Shown piece after piece: positions 1 through 12,581 of a DNA stretch of 64,000 nucleotides. The notes under the pieces were generated by a model. That model was not told the origin of the DNA. It was given only the letters and a program-made list of their open reading frames with translations, and searched no databases. The position numbers and the translations under genes are program-made. The DNA is taken from contig AP031351.1 in assembly GCA_037833965.1 (NCBI GenBank), positions 3,856,501 to 3,920,500 of the forward strand. Reading direction: 5' to 3'. The stretch is from Marchantia polymorpha subsp. ruderalis (Eukaryota; Streptophyta; Marchantiopsida; Marchantiales; Marchantiaceae). Position 1 is the stretch's first letter, and the number at the start of each line of letters is the position of its first letter.

Positions 1-156
1 TCCATATGTAGTGCTTGAAGGGACGATGGCTACGTATCCAGTTTTGGAGCTTATATTTATAACCATTTTCGCTTTGTTTTGTTCGTGCCTTCACGAATCC
101 ATCTAATGTGGTATATATGCCGAATAATCTGTTCCCACGTGCTTGGTCTCTTGCAG

Positions 157-961
157 ATGTTACACACTACTCATAAGGTGAAGGATATCGTGGTCGTTAA
201 CCTGCCGCCTTTGGGCTGCACACCAGCATTCTTAACCATTTTCCCCGGAGACCCTGATGATTACGATGACTATGGTTGTCTCACGAGCTTTAACGCTGCA
301 ATCGAGCTTCATAACGAGGAGCTCTTTCGCGCTGTTCTTACCCTGCGAGCCAAGTATCCTGATCTCTCATTGAGTTATGGAAATTTCTATCGAACATTCC
401 AGGATATACTGAAGCACCCTTCGAAATTCGGTGAGCCTATGCAAGCGTCCAGCTCCTTTGCATTCAGTCCAACCCGATCGGTGTCTAGTTTGACTTGAAT
501 TTATACAATCAGCTAAGCATTACCTGATATTGACCTGAGCCGGATACATGATGACCTTGAAGTGGAAGCATTGACAATTTTCACGAATTGAGAAGCATTA
601 AATAAACAGTGAAGGAACTCGGACTTGCTACCACACTATCAGCCAGCTAGTCATTCACTCTTTGATCATTGGTTTTGCAGGATTCCATTCCACTCCGAAG
701 TTGCTGAAAGCGTGCTGCGGGGCTGGAGGGAAATATAACTTCGAGCCGAATGTGACGTGCGGGGCTTCAGTATTCGCCAATGGCAAGCTGCACAACGGGA
801 CAGTGTGCAAGGAACCCACCAAACATTTATTCTGGGATGGGTTTCATCCTTCTGGTGCTGTCAATAGAATCGCTGCCATATCCTTCTTGAATGGAACAGC
901 TCTATATCCATCAGATGGTCTAAGGCCCCCGAACTGCAAGCCTGACTTTTCTCAATTCTAA
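157..961 (+). CDS. GDSL-type (SGNH) esterase/lipase, 3' part, two exons
   Basis: Two coding exons, 157-430 and 681-961, follow cag acceptors and are separated by a GT-AG intron. The junction is phase 1 (G|GA) and reads KFGFHSTPKLLKACCGAGG. The first exon has the block typical of plant GDSL esterases, VVVNLPPLGCTPAFL. The second has the conserved ACCGAGG and the C-terminal DGFHPSG, which carries the Asp and His of the catalytic triad. It ends at a TAA at 959-961. The block with the nucleophilic Ser and the signal peptide must lie upstream of the window, so the gene is cut by the edge. Plant family members are about 350-400 residues, usually secreted, and hydrolyse lipid or acyl esters. The substrate cannot be told from this part. 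Family assignment is secure; the first exon may extend or have different 5' partners. Confidence 0.9.
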
Positions 962-3900
962 GATTAGATCATTCACTAGATCGTGTGACAGTTGGGCCGG
1001 CTTAGCACTACTGTCATGCCAGAACAGGTAGTGATCTTCTCAGCGTAAACCAGAGCTAAAAACTGGACTAAGTAGATAATAGGCTCAGGCATGCAGACCT
1101 TATTGCAGCTGCTGGTGCCGAGAAGGTTTCTTTGCAGAAGTTGTAGATGCGTTGATCTCGTCCATTTTACGTTAGCAGGTACTGGACTCGAACATTCATA
1201 GTTTCATGGAGTGATGCAACGGTCGTGCTTCAGCTAGAAGGCCTATGTGATAGAACAATAGTCACCAGCTGCATGGTCTGTCGTTCTCGAGGACCAATGT
1301 CATCGTCAGGACAAACTTGAATAGGCAACAAAAAAGTTGATCATCCACTGACAGTGCTGTCATCGTATGCGATTGCGCCGCCGATAACAAGGCCTGCTTT
1401 GGACATCATTTTTTCAGAAGCATGTATATCAAGGGCGAGTAAATTTATTTCTGGAAAGTTATACTTTCTACTTTTTCTAAACGAGCAAAATGTGCTGTCT
1501 TCTATCATTTTGTGGCTTTCGTCTCAATATTCAGTGAGTTGTACTCTGTGCATCTGAATGAGACACGCAGCTGTAAATCTGTCATCGATTTAGCTCATGC
1601 ATTGTACATTTGAGGCTATGAACTTGGACTACAAAAATGACCAATAAACCACTTAATACATTCTAAAGTCAATTCGTATAGATAGATCACTAGGGTGAAT
1701 CAATGCTAAGAAGAAGTTAACCCAAATGATGAGTGAACCAGGTACTGTCGCCAGATTTTTTACCATATGGAATGTAAATCTTGTATATTTCAGTACGAAT
1801 ATTACTTGCTTGGGTCCGTTAAATTCGATGTGTAAATAATGTTGTGAGTCTTCAAAAGACCTACTCGGACCCCTCTTCCTGTTACTGCGGTACGTATAAT
1901 TTGCAAAAGATTGGTTGCAGAGAAAGTCTTTCTAAGGAGAGAAAATTGATTGACCCAGTTGACTTTTGAACATTGGCAAGATAGATCTTGTGAGGAGATG
2001 CTGATTACCACGATGTCACGCATGAATCATGAGACCATTATAGGTCTGTGACTCACCATGTAAAGTGAACCTAAGTTGGGTGACCTTGTGCCAACTTGGG
2101 CTGCTAGATGTGTTATCTTTTCATGCTAACTCCATACCGGTTAAATCCAACACCGAAAAAAGGCGAAATGGAGGAGGATGAGCATTTGGAACTGAAAGAA
2201 CTTGAAAAAAGGTAAGAAGATTGTAATATGGCTCATAATAAATTCTTTAAATATACAAAGTAGAATCCAAATTTCCAAGCTTTCAAAAATATAATGTTCA
2301 GAAGAATATTGTGGATATAAATTAAAAAAGTGGGCATAGGGTTCCCATCCCGCTAGTTGTATCCTCATTTTTTGGGTGTTGTCACCTGATTGGAAGGACA
2401 GATAATATAGCTCTACTGAGGTGGCCAAAGAGTCAGATAGCGATTGCACATCTACTAAGATAAAGAAAAATCTACTACGTTGTTGCTGTTTGTAAAACAT
2501 CAAATACATACAGAACTGAAGAAATGAAGAGAAAAAATATTAGGCCCTCTGCACTCATGCACAGCGATTTAAGTAATTGTTGGGTTTGTTTTCTCTTCTT
2601 AACGAGCAATCATGCAATACATCATGACCAAACCTATTGTTTTTATGCCACTTCATAGTCTGCGAAAGGCATGAGGAAAAAGTTAACAGGTATCCATTTT
2701 GAAAAATGTAGAAAATTACTCCGTGAAAGTATGGAAGTAACTCCAAGCTTATCCACAAGTGCTCTGTGAAATTGCAAACAAAATACTTTGAAATTTAAGT
2801 GAGCATTAAGCTAAGTCAGAACAGTGAACCCGTCTAATTCGGTGTAAATCCTATTCACATTGGCCTGACTCTCAAATTAATTAATTTTATAAAAAACGGT
2901 TTTCATGGTGTTGCTACAAATGTTGAAAAGCTGACGCAAAGTGGTTGATTTATCATATATTTTCTGCCTGTATAATAAAAGAGATTCTTTCACTGAATGC
3001 TCCAACAAAATACTCGCACAGTAAGAAAATACGTGAAGTAAGCCAATGTTTTATTGAACTTCATATTAACATCAATTAGAATTATGGACTTAGTCTTTTC
3101 GAAACATATGATTCATGCTTTCGCAGTACATCATCATTCATACATCGCAGTACATTTCGGAGTACATGTGGCTTCTTGAAAGTTAATTTATATCAAGTTC
3201 ATCCTATACAATCATCCTTAGCTGCCCATTTTGATCTCTACGCATTTCCCCGTTTGACCAACAATCCGAAATGTTGCAAATGATCATTTGATATTGCTAC
3301 ATAGAAATGGTAGAGCGTGTGTTAGTGGCTGGTGCATGCGTATTACAGATTTGCGTCACCTCACTCATACGATGAGTCCGACATGATACATTATTACACT
3401 GAGAATGGCACCATCATATACCGTGACAGAGCACTTGACAGATCAGTTCAGTCACAAGCAACAATGAGGAGAAAGCAGACCTCATGAAGATCATGTTAGG
3501 ATGTCACCAAACTTTCTTGCAGCCACCAGAATTTTGAGCACCAGCAATACAATAGCGTGGGCGCTGCCCAGACCAAAAATCAGGAGACTGCATCAGAATC
3601 AAATTCTTTCGAAAGAATGGCCACTGCATAAGAAAGAATGGCCACAAATGGAGCGAGTGTTGGGCCCCAGAAGACATCAAAGAGAGGTCGAGTTCTAGTG
3701 GTAGTAACAAACTCGCACTAAGAAGCAACAGACCTTGAAATTCTCGTGGAGCATCCGAGCGAAGTCGATAGGCTGAAAGCAAGGCAGCATTGAATGACAT
3801 CGGAAACATGCATCGGGGAGTCGTCACGAAGAGTCCATCATTATCATGAAACGTTTATAGGTACCAAAAATCAATTGGCCTTTGATATTGACACATTCTC

Positions 3901-4188
3901 TCATTACATAGATTGACTCGGCCACTAAAGTCTACCATATCCGAACTATAAGTTCAGGTTTCAAAGGTGGCACACAACTACTTCTACCATGAGGAAATCT
4001 TTTATTTTCTGCCTACATCTTTGAACATTTGAGTTCAAGATCAGGACCAGTCAATGACTTTCCGATGATTGAGCAAATGCTTTAGCTATTGCAATTACGA
4101 TGGAGAAAGCCGTATGGGCGAATCACCCTACTTTTCGTCTCGGTTGTGATAGAGAACCTATGTGCGTAAGCTCAAGGCTGTACCGCAA
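962..4188. other. No gene recognised
   Basis: AT-moderate DNA between the lipase stop and the minus-strand glycoprotein gene. A possible polyadenylation motif, aataaa, lies near 1643. Open stretches here (for example 3504-3827 on the minus strand, hydrophobic and basic) lack recognisable motifs or phase-matched splice partners. Nothing else seen. Confidence 0.5.
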
Positions 4189-6100
4189 CTACATCCATGG
4201 TTTTCTAGGTTTAAAAGGTACATTTACAAAGAAAAGCTGTTTCTCATCAGTTGAGTTGCATAACTGGATGGTTGGGTTCACACCGGCCTTTTTGACTGCT
4301 GAAAAACAATAATCTCTGTTTGGGCCAAGTCCGTCGAAAGCATACGGTTTGATTTGCACAATGTAGCCGTTTTTGTTTTTGGGAGCACAACCTGGAGCCC
4401 TTTTAACGAAAAGATACTCGAACTCTATGAAGTCATTGGGAGAATTCCATTGGCAAAAATCTGTACCAAAATTATCTCCAAGCTCTCTATCATAATCCAC
4501 GTAGATACAGTCGGGACTGTATTCGTCCGGAAAATCCACGTTGGTGAAGTTCTGTGATATCACGTAGCGAGGAGGCTTATCTGCCAATGCCACGAGCCCA
4601 AATTAGTACGAAAAGAAAGAAAGCCAGCTGAAAGAATCATGACATTTATTTATCTATGCCTTTATCTGATATATCTGATGTGTTACAGACCATTACCACT
4701 CTGACCGATTTATGATTTACTTCTCAAAGCAGGCTTGCTAACGAGATAACAGCGCTAAAACTAAAGCTCATGAATGTGCAAACACTGCAGCCAGTGACAA
4801 AGGTGAGGTATATGTTGGTCTAAATTTTCAAATGTGGATATGAGAGGAGCAATTATCTTGCATGAACTAGGAGAAACGCTTCAGGTGCTGGACATGTTTC
4901 TGAAGAAGATAGGTTAAGCTCTTACCTGTCTTACCTGTCCCCTTCACGAGAGTCTGGTTCCAAGTGTAAAGCCAACTGTTTGAGTCAACAGTCTCTAAAA
5001 ATATCTGAAATATCGTTGATCCATACCGATGTTAGATTTCAAAGACTGAGAAAACTTCTGTCAGACACGGGGAAGTAAGGATGTGTCACAAGCACAAAAT
5101 CTCATCAGAAGACAAAAGGTACTGACAGACTTATAATCTAGACCTCAAGAGCAGAACATACTCCTGGACCAGCAAAGAGTATTCAGTTGAAACCGCAAGC
5201 TCAAGCTCAAGCCTGCATATCATTGTATTTCTGCCAAGGATCTACATGAATGCATTCCAAGGTTGATGCGCAGAAACATGCAAAGGGATGTGGCTCAAGA
5301 AGCAGTAAGGGTATTTTACCTGAAGTGCTCCGTCACCGGTGAGAACGAGAGGCCGATTTGGTCCTAAGAGAAGAAGTTTGCCAGAATGGCAGTCGCAGGT
5401 AGCGTTCTGGTATGTTACTATGTAGCTCCTGGGGTGGATCACAATTGGCTCTGCATATGCGCTCCGCATGCCTGTCATATTTTGTTTTTTCAGTTTAAGA
5501 ACGAAGATGACCAGGTTCATCGTAGTGATACGTTCACAACATTCGACCTCAGGGAAGTATCTTTCATCTGGTCCACTACGACACTGATTTAAGAAATTCT
5601 GCACTATTCAGTACAACCAATCCTGAACAGTGACTAAAGCATATCTTGTACGACTGACTTGCAAGCACTGTTAGTCTAACGTGCTGATTAGCATTCCTGA
5701 ACTTCCTATACACAAATGACATCGGGGGTTGACATACGCAATGAAGGACATCAGAGTGACCTTCTACACTGCCAAGCTCTTTGGAGGATATATCATGGAC
5801 GGTATGAGGGTGGAAATACATCTGCATTTTTCAAATTTCCAGCGCAGCCTTTGAATTGCACAGCATGTCTGCTCCAGAAACTCCTGCCCTTGCATTCAGG
5901 TTTATTAAGAGAAAGCTCCTCCTCTCTAGCAATAAACCTTCATCCATAGGACATATCACATGTCATGTGGACAATACAATAGCAACCAACATGATATGCG
6001 GGATGTGCAGCAGAGAGAACTTGCCTGGATGTAGAAAAGACATTCCCAGCACATACGCCGTGGCCAGAAGTGGAGACCATTTGATGCTTGACAGATCCAT
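4189..6100 (-). CDS. Unrecognised secreted glycoprotein, multi-exon
   Basis: I do not recognise the family. The start is the ATG at 6100, in context accATGG. It opens a signal-peptide-like stretch (MDLSSIKWSPLLATAYVLG) and lies about 170 bases below a TATA box. Exon 1 (6100-6025) seems to end at a GC donor (CCAG|GCAAGT). Downstream exons fit well: 5598-5320 (93 codons, phase 0 to 0), 5004-4935 or 4926 (phase 1), and 4580-4189, ending in TAG. A short linking exon near 5.75 kb (donor TTCATTGC|GTATGT) is uncertain. The three clear exons give about 246 residues with five N-glycosylation sequons (NMT, NAT, NQT, NFT, NST), about ten Cys including CC and CDC, and the phrase RAPGCAPKNKNGYIVQIKP. Inference: an extracellular or endomembrane, disulphide-bonded glycoprotein. 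No catalytic motif is visible. Confidence 0.6.
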
Positions 6101-6270
6101 GGTTAAGGTACTGAAATCAGACTTGCATGTGCTGGCTAAGAGGACTTCCAGTTCAGAATGATCGATGGAGTATACTGCTAGAGTCAGAAAAGCAAGTCCA
6201 TTCTTCCCAAAAGGACCACCGTACGGTTCTGTCAGAGACGGATGTGTGATAGAAGGGCTCTCGCAGCTCT

Positions 6271-6277
6271 CTTTATA
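6271..6277 (-). promoter_or_regulatory. TATA box of the secreted glycoprotein gene
   Basis: On the minus strand the sequence reads ggTATAAAGagag, about 170 bases upstream of the ATG at 6100. A start site near 6240-6247 would give a 5' UTR of about 140 bases. Inferred from motif and position only. Confidence 0.5.
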
Positions 6278-6300
6278 CCTCGGTTTTGGCGACACTTAAG

Positions 6301-9300
6301 CTGATTGAGGGGCCGAAGGTGTTTTTGTGTGACTGAGCAAAGTTGGTCGTCGTTCATCATGTCGTTCATTCTCGTGGGCAAACACGCACAATACGCTAGA
6401 GCACTTGGGTTTACAATAATATTAAATGTCTAACTCACATGGCTTTCGGCACCAGCTGCAGTTGTCTCTAGGCACTGTGCTGATAAACTAAGGGTTCATG
6501 ACATTGTGTGTTTCTTGCCTTTGAGCAGTGGAATGCATGCGTGACCAGCCGGTGATTTTATCCCTTTGACTTTCTAAGCTACGCTTGCATGGCTCTGAGA
6601 GTCAAGGGGATAATATACAGTACAAATTATTAATGATCAAATCTAAGCACCTGGTAATCGGAGTATGGCTACCATGGACTGCACTGTTTTGAATAAGAAA
6701 ATGATCTGAGAGAGAATAAGGTCCAGGTTTCAGTTCATCGTGTTGTTGCTGCGTGCTCGACTTTAGAAAGACTTAGCTCTACAAGTTTGAAGACACAGGG
6801 ACGTGCGTCAAAACGTCTGCACGACTGCGACCTTATGAGGAATGGAGCTCACATGAAATTTCAGTTCAGGAAGCAGTTGATTCGTGTTGATATTGCATGC
6901 TTAATAATTTTCGTAACTTCGTAGGCTCATTGACGTGCCTTGTAGACTTCCATGATTCGAACATGTTTTACATCATGCGTTGACGCTAGTGAGCATTCAA
7001 TTACAGTAGCCAAAACCCGACCTGTTGTTGGGACTTCTTTGCTATGAAACAGTTTATAATCATCCTATGGATTGATTGAATATCCATTTCAGTTCAATCC
7101 GTACAACCAGCTACCTAAGCCTTGCTTTTTATTTGGTTATACTCAATGCACTTAATACATTGGTGGTGACTGCATAGAATTGAAGGATAATGCCGGTCAG
7201 TACACAGTCGACACGAGCAGACATTGATGGGTTGACATATTACATTGGAAGATTACACGGTACAACAAAATTAATGTTTCAAAATACGTTCATTACTGTT
7301 CTACAAATCCTTGTAATGACGGGCCGAACGAGGTTGGGGACAGCCCCGTGGACATCTGCCTGACACGATGGAGACAGCTGTTACTATTGAATTCATTCGA
7401 AATAGTGGATGAATTGATGGTATCGATGGATAGTTGAACGAACCAATATTTGCAAGTTTTAATGAACGAACAGGTGCGCAGTTTTTCTCCTTTGAATGCT
7501 CGTGTTTATTTTCAATGTTAATTTTCATATTCTCATGTGAATGGGTTGATTAGTTTCATTTCGATTTTTTGACTCTTCTTTGTACTTGTGCTACTTGAGG
7601 GACAGAGTAAGCGATTGCCACTTTCTGCAGATGCAAAAGATTCGTTGATTAATCATAACTTGCCATATTTGTCAACTCACTTCTTGCATATATACCACTA
7701 ATGGCAGATGCCCTTCCCCAGCAGTGAGAAGACGCAAGAGTACTGTACCTTACGATCAATCCCTTTCGGTGTATCTACTGTTCTAACAAATTCGGGAGAC
7801 AACTTCATTTTATGAGTTTCTTCAACCGTGATCTGCAGATATCTGCAAAATTTTTTCATTATCGGCAGACCAGACAGTTTACGCCTACAAGAAATCACAA
7901 TCAGTGCTACGATCTTATACAACAGAGAGCATCGACGTTCCTACGAATCTGACGAAGGGAGTAAAAAGCATGGCCTCTGTCACACGCACACCAAATGCCG
8001 AGCTGGACTCGTAGACCATAGCAGGCTCGTTCTCAAGACAGGAAGAGATCCAAAAGACAGATCTTGCAAACACTGCATGCATTTATGGTCTCCTTTCGTA
8101 TGTTACATACCGAGCCCCAAACTTCGGGGCCTTAGCTTCATCCGATCGATCTATCGGCCCTCCCTCAAGTAGGACTCCATCCATATTCACAGGCCTTCAG
8201 CGCCACCATGGCTGGGAGTGATGTGCTACTTTGCACATTCCATTACTACTGCTACTGTACTACGTTACAACGGCCTTTGGGTCCGAAATGAGGTGCGGTG
8301 ACAAGTTTCTACATCTGTACATCATTCCTACATCTTCTGCTCGTCCTCTCTGGGGGAGCAACCGAGTCTAGCAGAAAGGCTCGTCCATGAAACAAGAGGA
8401 TCCGCTGTTGAATCCCGTCACCAGGTGACCGAAGCGCTCTGTGAATGAGGATCCGTCCAGCTGCCCGAACATGCTTTTGTCGAACACCACCAAGCCTGAA
8501 ATGCCATACGACTCGGCCTGCACACATCCACATTAAACGACGGGTGGTCGAGTTAGTAGTACTCGGAAGAGTAGGCTGTCCTTCAAGTTCTTCAGATTCT
8601 CCTCGTACGGAGTTGCACACTCGTCTGTGCTCAGAATGAGAACCTGTGAGGCGTTCGAGAGGTTGAGACCAGACAGACGAGAGGAAAACACACGTCCCCT
8701 AAGTGGTCCTTGGCTTGTGATATCAATTCAGTCAGTTGGCTTCCAGTACTGCTCAGTCCACTCTCTAAAGAAGAAAACAGTTTCGTCACCTCTCATTCGG
8801 ACCAGAAATTCGTCGGATCCATTACGTAAAGCCCGTACCTGAGCTCGGTGCAAAGAGTTGTGCCGGGACAGTGAATCGTCGAATACAGAGCTGGAGGTGA
8901 GCGCTGCATCTGTTTTCTCGTCGTGGTGAAAATGCTGATGAAGGGCATGGGAAGCCTCAGAGTTGAACAAACTGCAGAATAGACGCGATGTCAGGGATCG
9001 ACGGGACGGGACCGAGTTCACTCTCTCGGTCCATAAACTCAAATTAAAACACATTTGCAGCTCGATCACAATTCTCCATCAGCAGCAGCTAGGCAGGAAG
9101 AGGATCTTACGGGTTCGATCGCATGCGCAGATCCATGTAAAACCCATTCAGCCACTGCGTTTGGTTGCGTGTCTCATAATGAACGGCTGACAGACTCGAG
9201 CAGCAGTCGTCCTCGCCCTGCACCACGAGCAGGAGACAGACAAACATGAGCGCACATGAGGACGTACGTTATCGTACAGAACTTAAAACCTCGACCTCCA

Positions 9301-12150
9301 TACAGTTGAGTATTGCACTGTTCGCGAGACGCAGGAGGAGGAGGCACTGGCCACGTGAGAAGGCAGAATTTTCCTATTGAATGGTGCAGCACTGTTATAG
9401 AAAAACCCAACAGCAGGAGCGAGCAGAGCAGCAGGCAGGCACGTGGGGCTTGCTACTACTCCCGAGTCCTGCCTGCACTGGTCTACTACGGCCACCACCG
9501 TACGTTGTTGGGGTTCAGTTGACATTCTGCATGGTTCCTGGAGGGCAGGGGAACGAATTCATGGAGTTTCTGACGAGAACTGTCGGCAATCTGGCAGGGC
9601 AGCAAATCGTATCATGTCCTTCTTGCACTGCCCCCTCGTTCCATGGCTGACAGATTTCGGATGACGTTCAGAATAGGCGAGTGGAGTTCAGACCGAGTCA
9701 ATTGAAAGCTTCAAAACCGCTTCAACTCTCCCCTTCCACCACCACTTCAACAGTCGAGTCATAAGCTCGACTGCCCACATCGACTCTGCTCTACTCTGCA
9801 AATCAACTTCCTGTGTACGATCTCACAACTGCCCCTGACGTAGCAATGTCGCAGCACTCTGAGCTCCCGAGAGAGTCAGAGCAAGGAGATCTAGCCTGCC
9901 TGCCCAAGGACATCTGAGCGTATCCACCAGCAGCTCGGAACTTTCCAAAACAGTCCACGGTTCGGCTGGAGACATAAATCATAGGGCGCAGGAAAGAACG
10001 AACACCATAATCCACAAAGAGTACAGGACAGAATCGAATCGTAAGCAGTTGAGCTAACCTGGGACGGGGCGACTGAGCAATGTGGAGACGCAACAGAGCG
10101 CTTGCTTGCAGAGTTGGGATTGCCGCTGGGTCGGCGGAGTGATTCGCTCGGAACAGGGTGCGACCACGAGCAAGGCACGTGCTGGACCCCGATCTGCATC
10201 GACGCAGGCATGATTTCGTATAAAATGCAACGGCGGGAGGTTCAGGCGACGGGTATCGTGACCTCTCGTACTCCAAAAAAATTTCTACTACGACTGCTTT
10301 TCTATTCAATTCCGATCCAACGCCGATATTACCGCCGCGCGTTCTCACGAGCGAGATCGAGACCTGTGACGAAACGATCGATTGCACGCTCTCGCTGCTG
10401 CTCTTCAATCCCGATGGAAATTACAGTACGAGTGATTTGGTTCTCCCTCATCGAGCGGGGCGCGAACAGTTATATGTGCCCCCCGTCCGGAGGCGGGCCC
10501 CACCGGGATCGAACCACGTCAGCGTGGCCCACCAAGACGGGGACGCGGGGAGTGGGGATTGGAAAAGAAGACGAGGTTTCACGAGCTGCGGCTGACTGGA
10601 TCGCCCCCGTGGACACCTGTCCGCACGACGAGACGGAGCGTCGTGACCACAGCGTCCAGGAGTGTGGGATCATGTACAGCGTCCGTGACTCGGATCCGAG
10701 GTGGCCTCGTTTGTCCTGTCCTGTCATTTATCCGGTCCCGGTCACGATTCTGGAAATCTGTGGCTGCAACAAATTCGAAGCTCGGATCGCAGATCTTCCG
10801 GGAGTCCGATCGCGGCCGTCTTTGGGGCGATGAGTGGCCGTTGACTGAATCTGCATCGCCCCTCTCCTCGGAGCTGCTCTTGCCATGGCACCTTCGATCG
10901 CAATGCAGGTCGCCTGGACCTTCTCGAAGACTATACGCCCAGCTGTGACGATCTTTGGCAAAGTCGGATCTTTGGAGACGGATGGATGGATGGATGATCG
11001 ATCGATTGATTCGTGGGAGCTGGCCATCGATGCAATTGGAGCTCGTTCGTTTCAGCGTGCCTCCGTTGATGCAGACTCTTCAGTTCTTCCAGGGATCGAC
11101 AGCACTGACAGTCAGGATTGACAACCGAGCAATTCCTTGGGAAAGAGTCCACGCTCTTCTTCTTGGCACCGTGCCTTGCGAGTACGAGTGGTGAAGCTGA
11201 CAATCCTGGGACTCCGTCGACAGACTCAGAGGTGAGTGTTTTCCAATCTTGCCCTCTTGTGAGCCCTCACCTGTTGCATGGACCTCACGAGATCTGAACT
11301 CACTTGAACTACGGTACCCTCGAGGCTGTAGTTGGACGAAGTTATGGCAGTGGTAGCTGCCTGAATGCATGCCCTATGATTGTGAAGAAGTTGTCGATGA
11401 GGACAGCGCGAATCTATGTGCATGCAAACTTAACACATTTTCTCTTTGCATTAGTATTGCACCATTCATTGGAAACACAGAAGGCTGGCATAAAGCTTTC
11501 TTATTGGACGTCGGAACTCAGTGAAAGATTCAATGACTAATACCGTTAGTGAAGCCAGACAGTACGTCACATGTTGAAAATATGGAAGGGACTTCTTACA
11601 GATGGATCATATGTAGCTTTGCTCTAACAAGGTTCCAATATGACAAATGTAATTACAAGTTCTCTTTTTTTTGTTAGTTGACAAGCTAACGTTCTTTCCG
11701 CATGTTATCACTCGTCACTATAAAGAATTTGAGTTTGACCATTATTGTTTTAATGGTCTGCTGAAAATGTATGACGGGATGAGGTATATGGCTAGTTGGA
11801 AGGGAAAATCTATCAGATATCTTTTTTTCTTGATAAGTTCTCAACTTGCCCATCTACCACAATAAGGTGATAGAAACTGACTCCATGATCATGATTGTCT
11901 AAATTGCCATGGAAACTATGCAACAAGAGTCACTATCATGAATATAACATGATGTTCTCGCAGTCATCAGCTCCATTTTACACAAGGTGTTATTGTGATT
12001 TTTAAATTTTAGCTCCAAGTCAATGACGGAGAATAACAAATGTGATCAATAAATAACTCATTGACAACATCACCTGGCCCAATTGAAGAGTCAACAATAT
12101 CACTCAGTTTCACCTCACTATAATTTACAGCCTAATGCCGAGATTTTATA
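6301..12150. other. No gene recognised; GC-rich block 8.3-11.3 kb
   Basis: No supported gene. From about 8.3 to 11.3 kb the DNA is clearly richer in G and C and holds long overlapping open frames on both strands (for example 9803-10408 minus and 10102-10833 plus). These have no recognisable domain and look like chance openness. Such GC-rich blocks in this window otherwise sit at gene starts (near 38.8-40 and 49.6 kb), so this may be a promoter or 5' UTR region of a gene I cannot resolve. A tggatggatgg run and a short gatcgatcgatt run lie near 10.98-11.01 kb. Confidence 0.35.
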
Positions 12151-12151
12151 A

Positions 12152-12464
12152 CACAGTAGATATAGCAAGTAATAAATAGCCTCTACAGTTTCAGCGTGAT
12201 GAAAATTGTAACTTTAGTGAATTTCTTCCACAGGTACCTTCGACACTCGCGTTCCTTTAAAAGTCTTGTTACAGTCTATAAATGAATTTCTGCTGTATGA
12301 TGTATCATTTTATGATGCAGTATATAAAGCAAGTAATAAAGAGCCTCTAAAGTTGCAGTGTGATGGAAGTTGTAACTTTATTGAATTCCTTTCATAGGCA
12401 CCTTCGCCACTCGTTACTGTATTAGTTCTTGTTAGATTATATAATAAATATCTGCAGTCTGAGT
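12152..12464 (+). repeat. Diverged tandem duplication upstream of the tRNA gene
   Basis: Two neighbouring segments, about 12152-12299 and 12318-12464, align along most of their length. Both carry agcaagtaataaa, then agcctcta, then a similar stretch ending ggYaccttcgMcactcg. The offset between the gcctcta motifs (12179 and 12343) is 164 bases. The tRNA gene itself starts with the same GCCTCTA 127 bases further on. Copies have several mismatches and small indels, so the duplication is not recent. Confidence 0.7.
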
Positions 12465-12469
12465 ACATA

Positions 12470-12541
12470 GCCTCTATAGCACAGTGGTAGTGCGTTCCCT
12501 TCGTAAGGGAAAGGTCGAGAGTTCGATCCTCTCTGGAGGCA
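12470..12541 (+). tRNA. tRNA-Thr (anticodon CGU)
   Basis: A 72-base cloverleaf without intron. The acceptor stem GCCTCTA pairs with TGGAGGC (one G-T pair), followed by discriminator A at 12541. The anticodon stem TTCCC/GGGAA closes the loop TTCGTAA, with CGT at 12502-12504, which reads ACG (Thr). The T stem GAGAG/CTCTC closes TTCGATC. Pol III internal promoters are present: an A box (TAGCACAGTGG) and a B box (GAGTTCGATCC). CCA is not encoded, as expected for a nuclear gene. A T-rich stretch just downstream can end transcription. Confidence 0.93.
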
Positions 12542-12581
12542 ATAATCCATTTTTAATTTCGTTCTTCAGCGCAGCTGGAGT

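Noticed and set aside
3504-3827. Hydrophobic minus-strand frame that could be a C-terminal exon of the glycoprotein gene
   Set aside because: The upstream exon already ends in a stop at 4189 and no phase-matched donor was found. It may be chance.
9803-10833. Long overlapping open frames of 201 (minus) and 243 (plus) residues
   Set aside because: They lie in GC-rich DNA where stops are rare, overlap each other on opposite strands, and show no domain or splice logic.
12179-12349. Two upstream tRNA-like starts (GCCTCTA)
   Set aside because: No cloverleaf, no B box and no matching acceptor 3' strand, so they were not called as tRNA genes.
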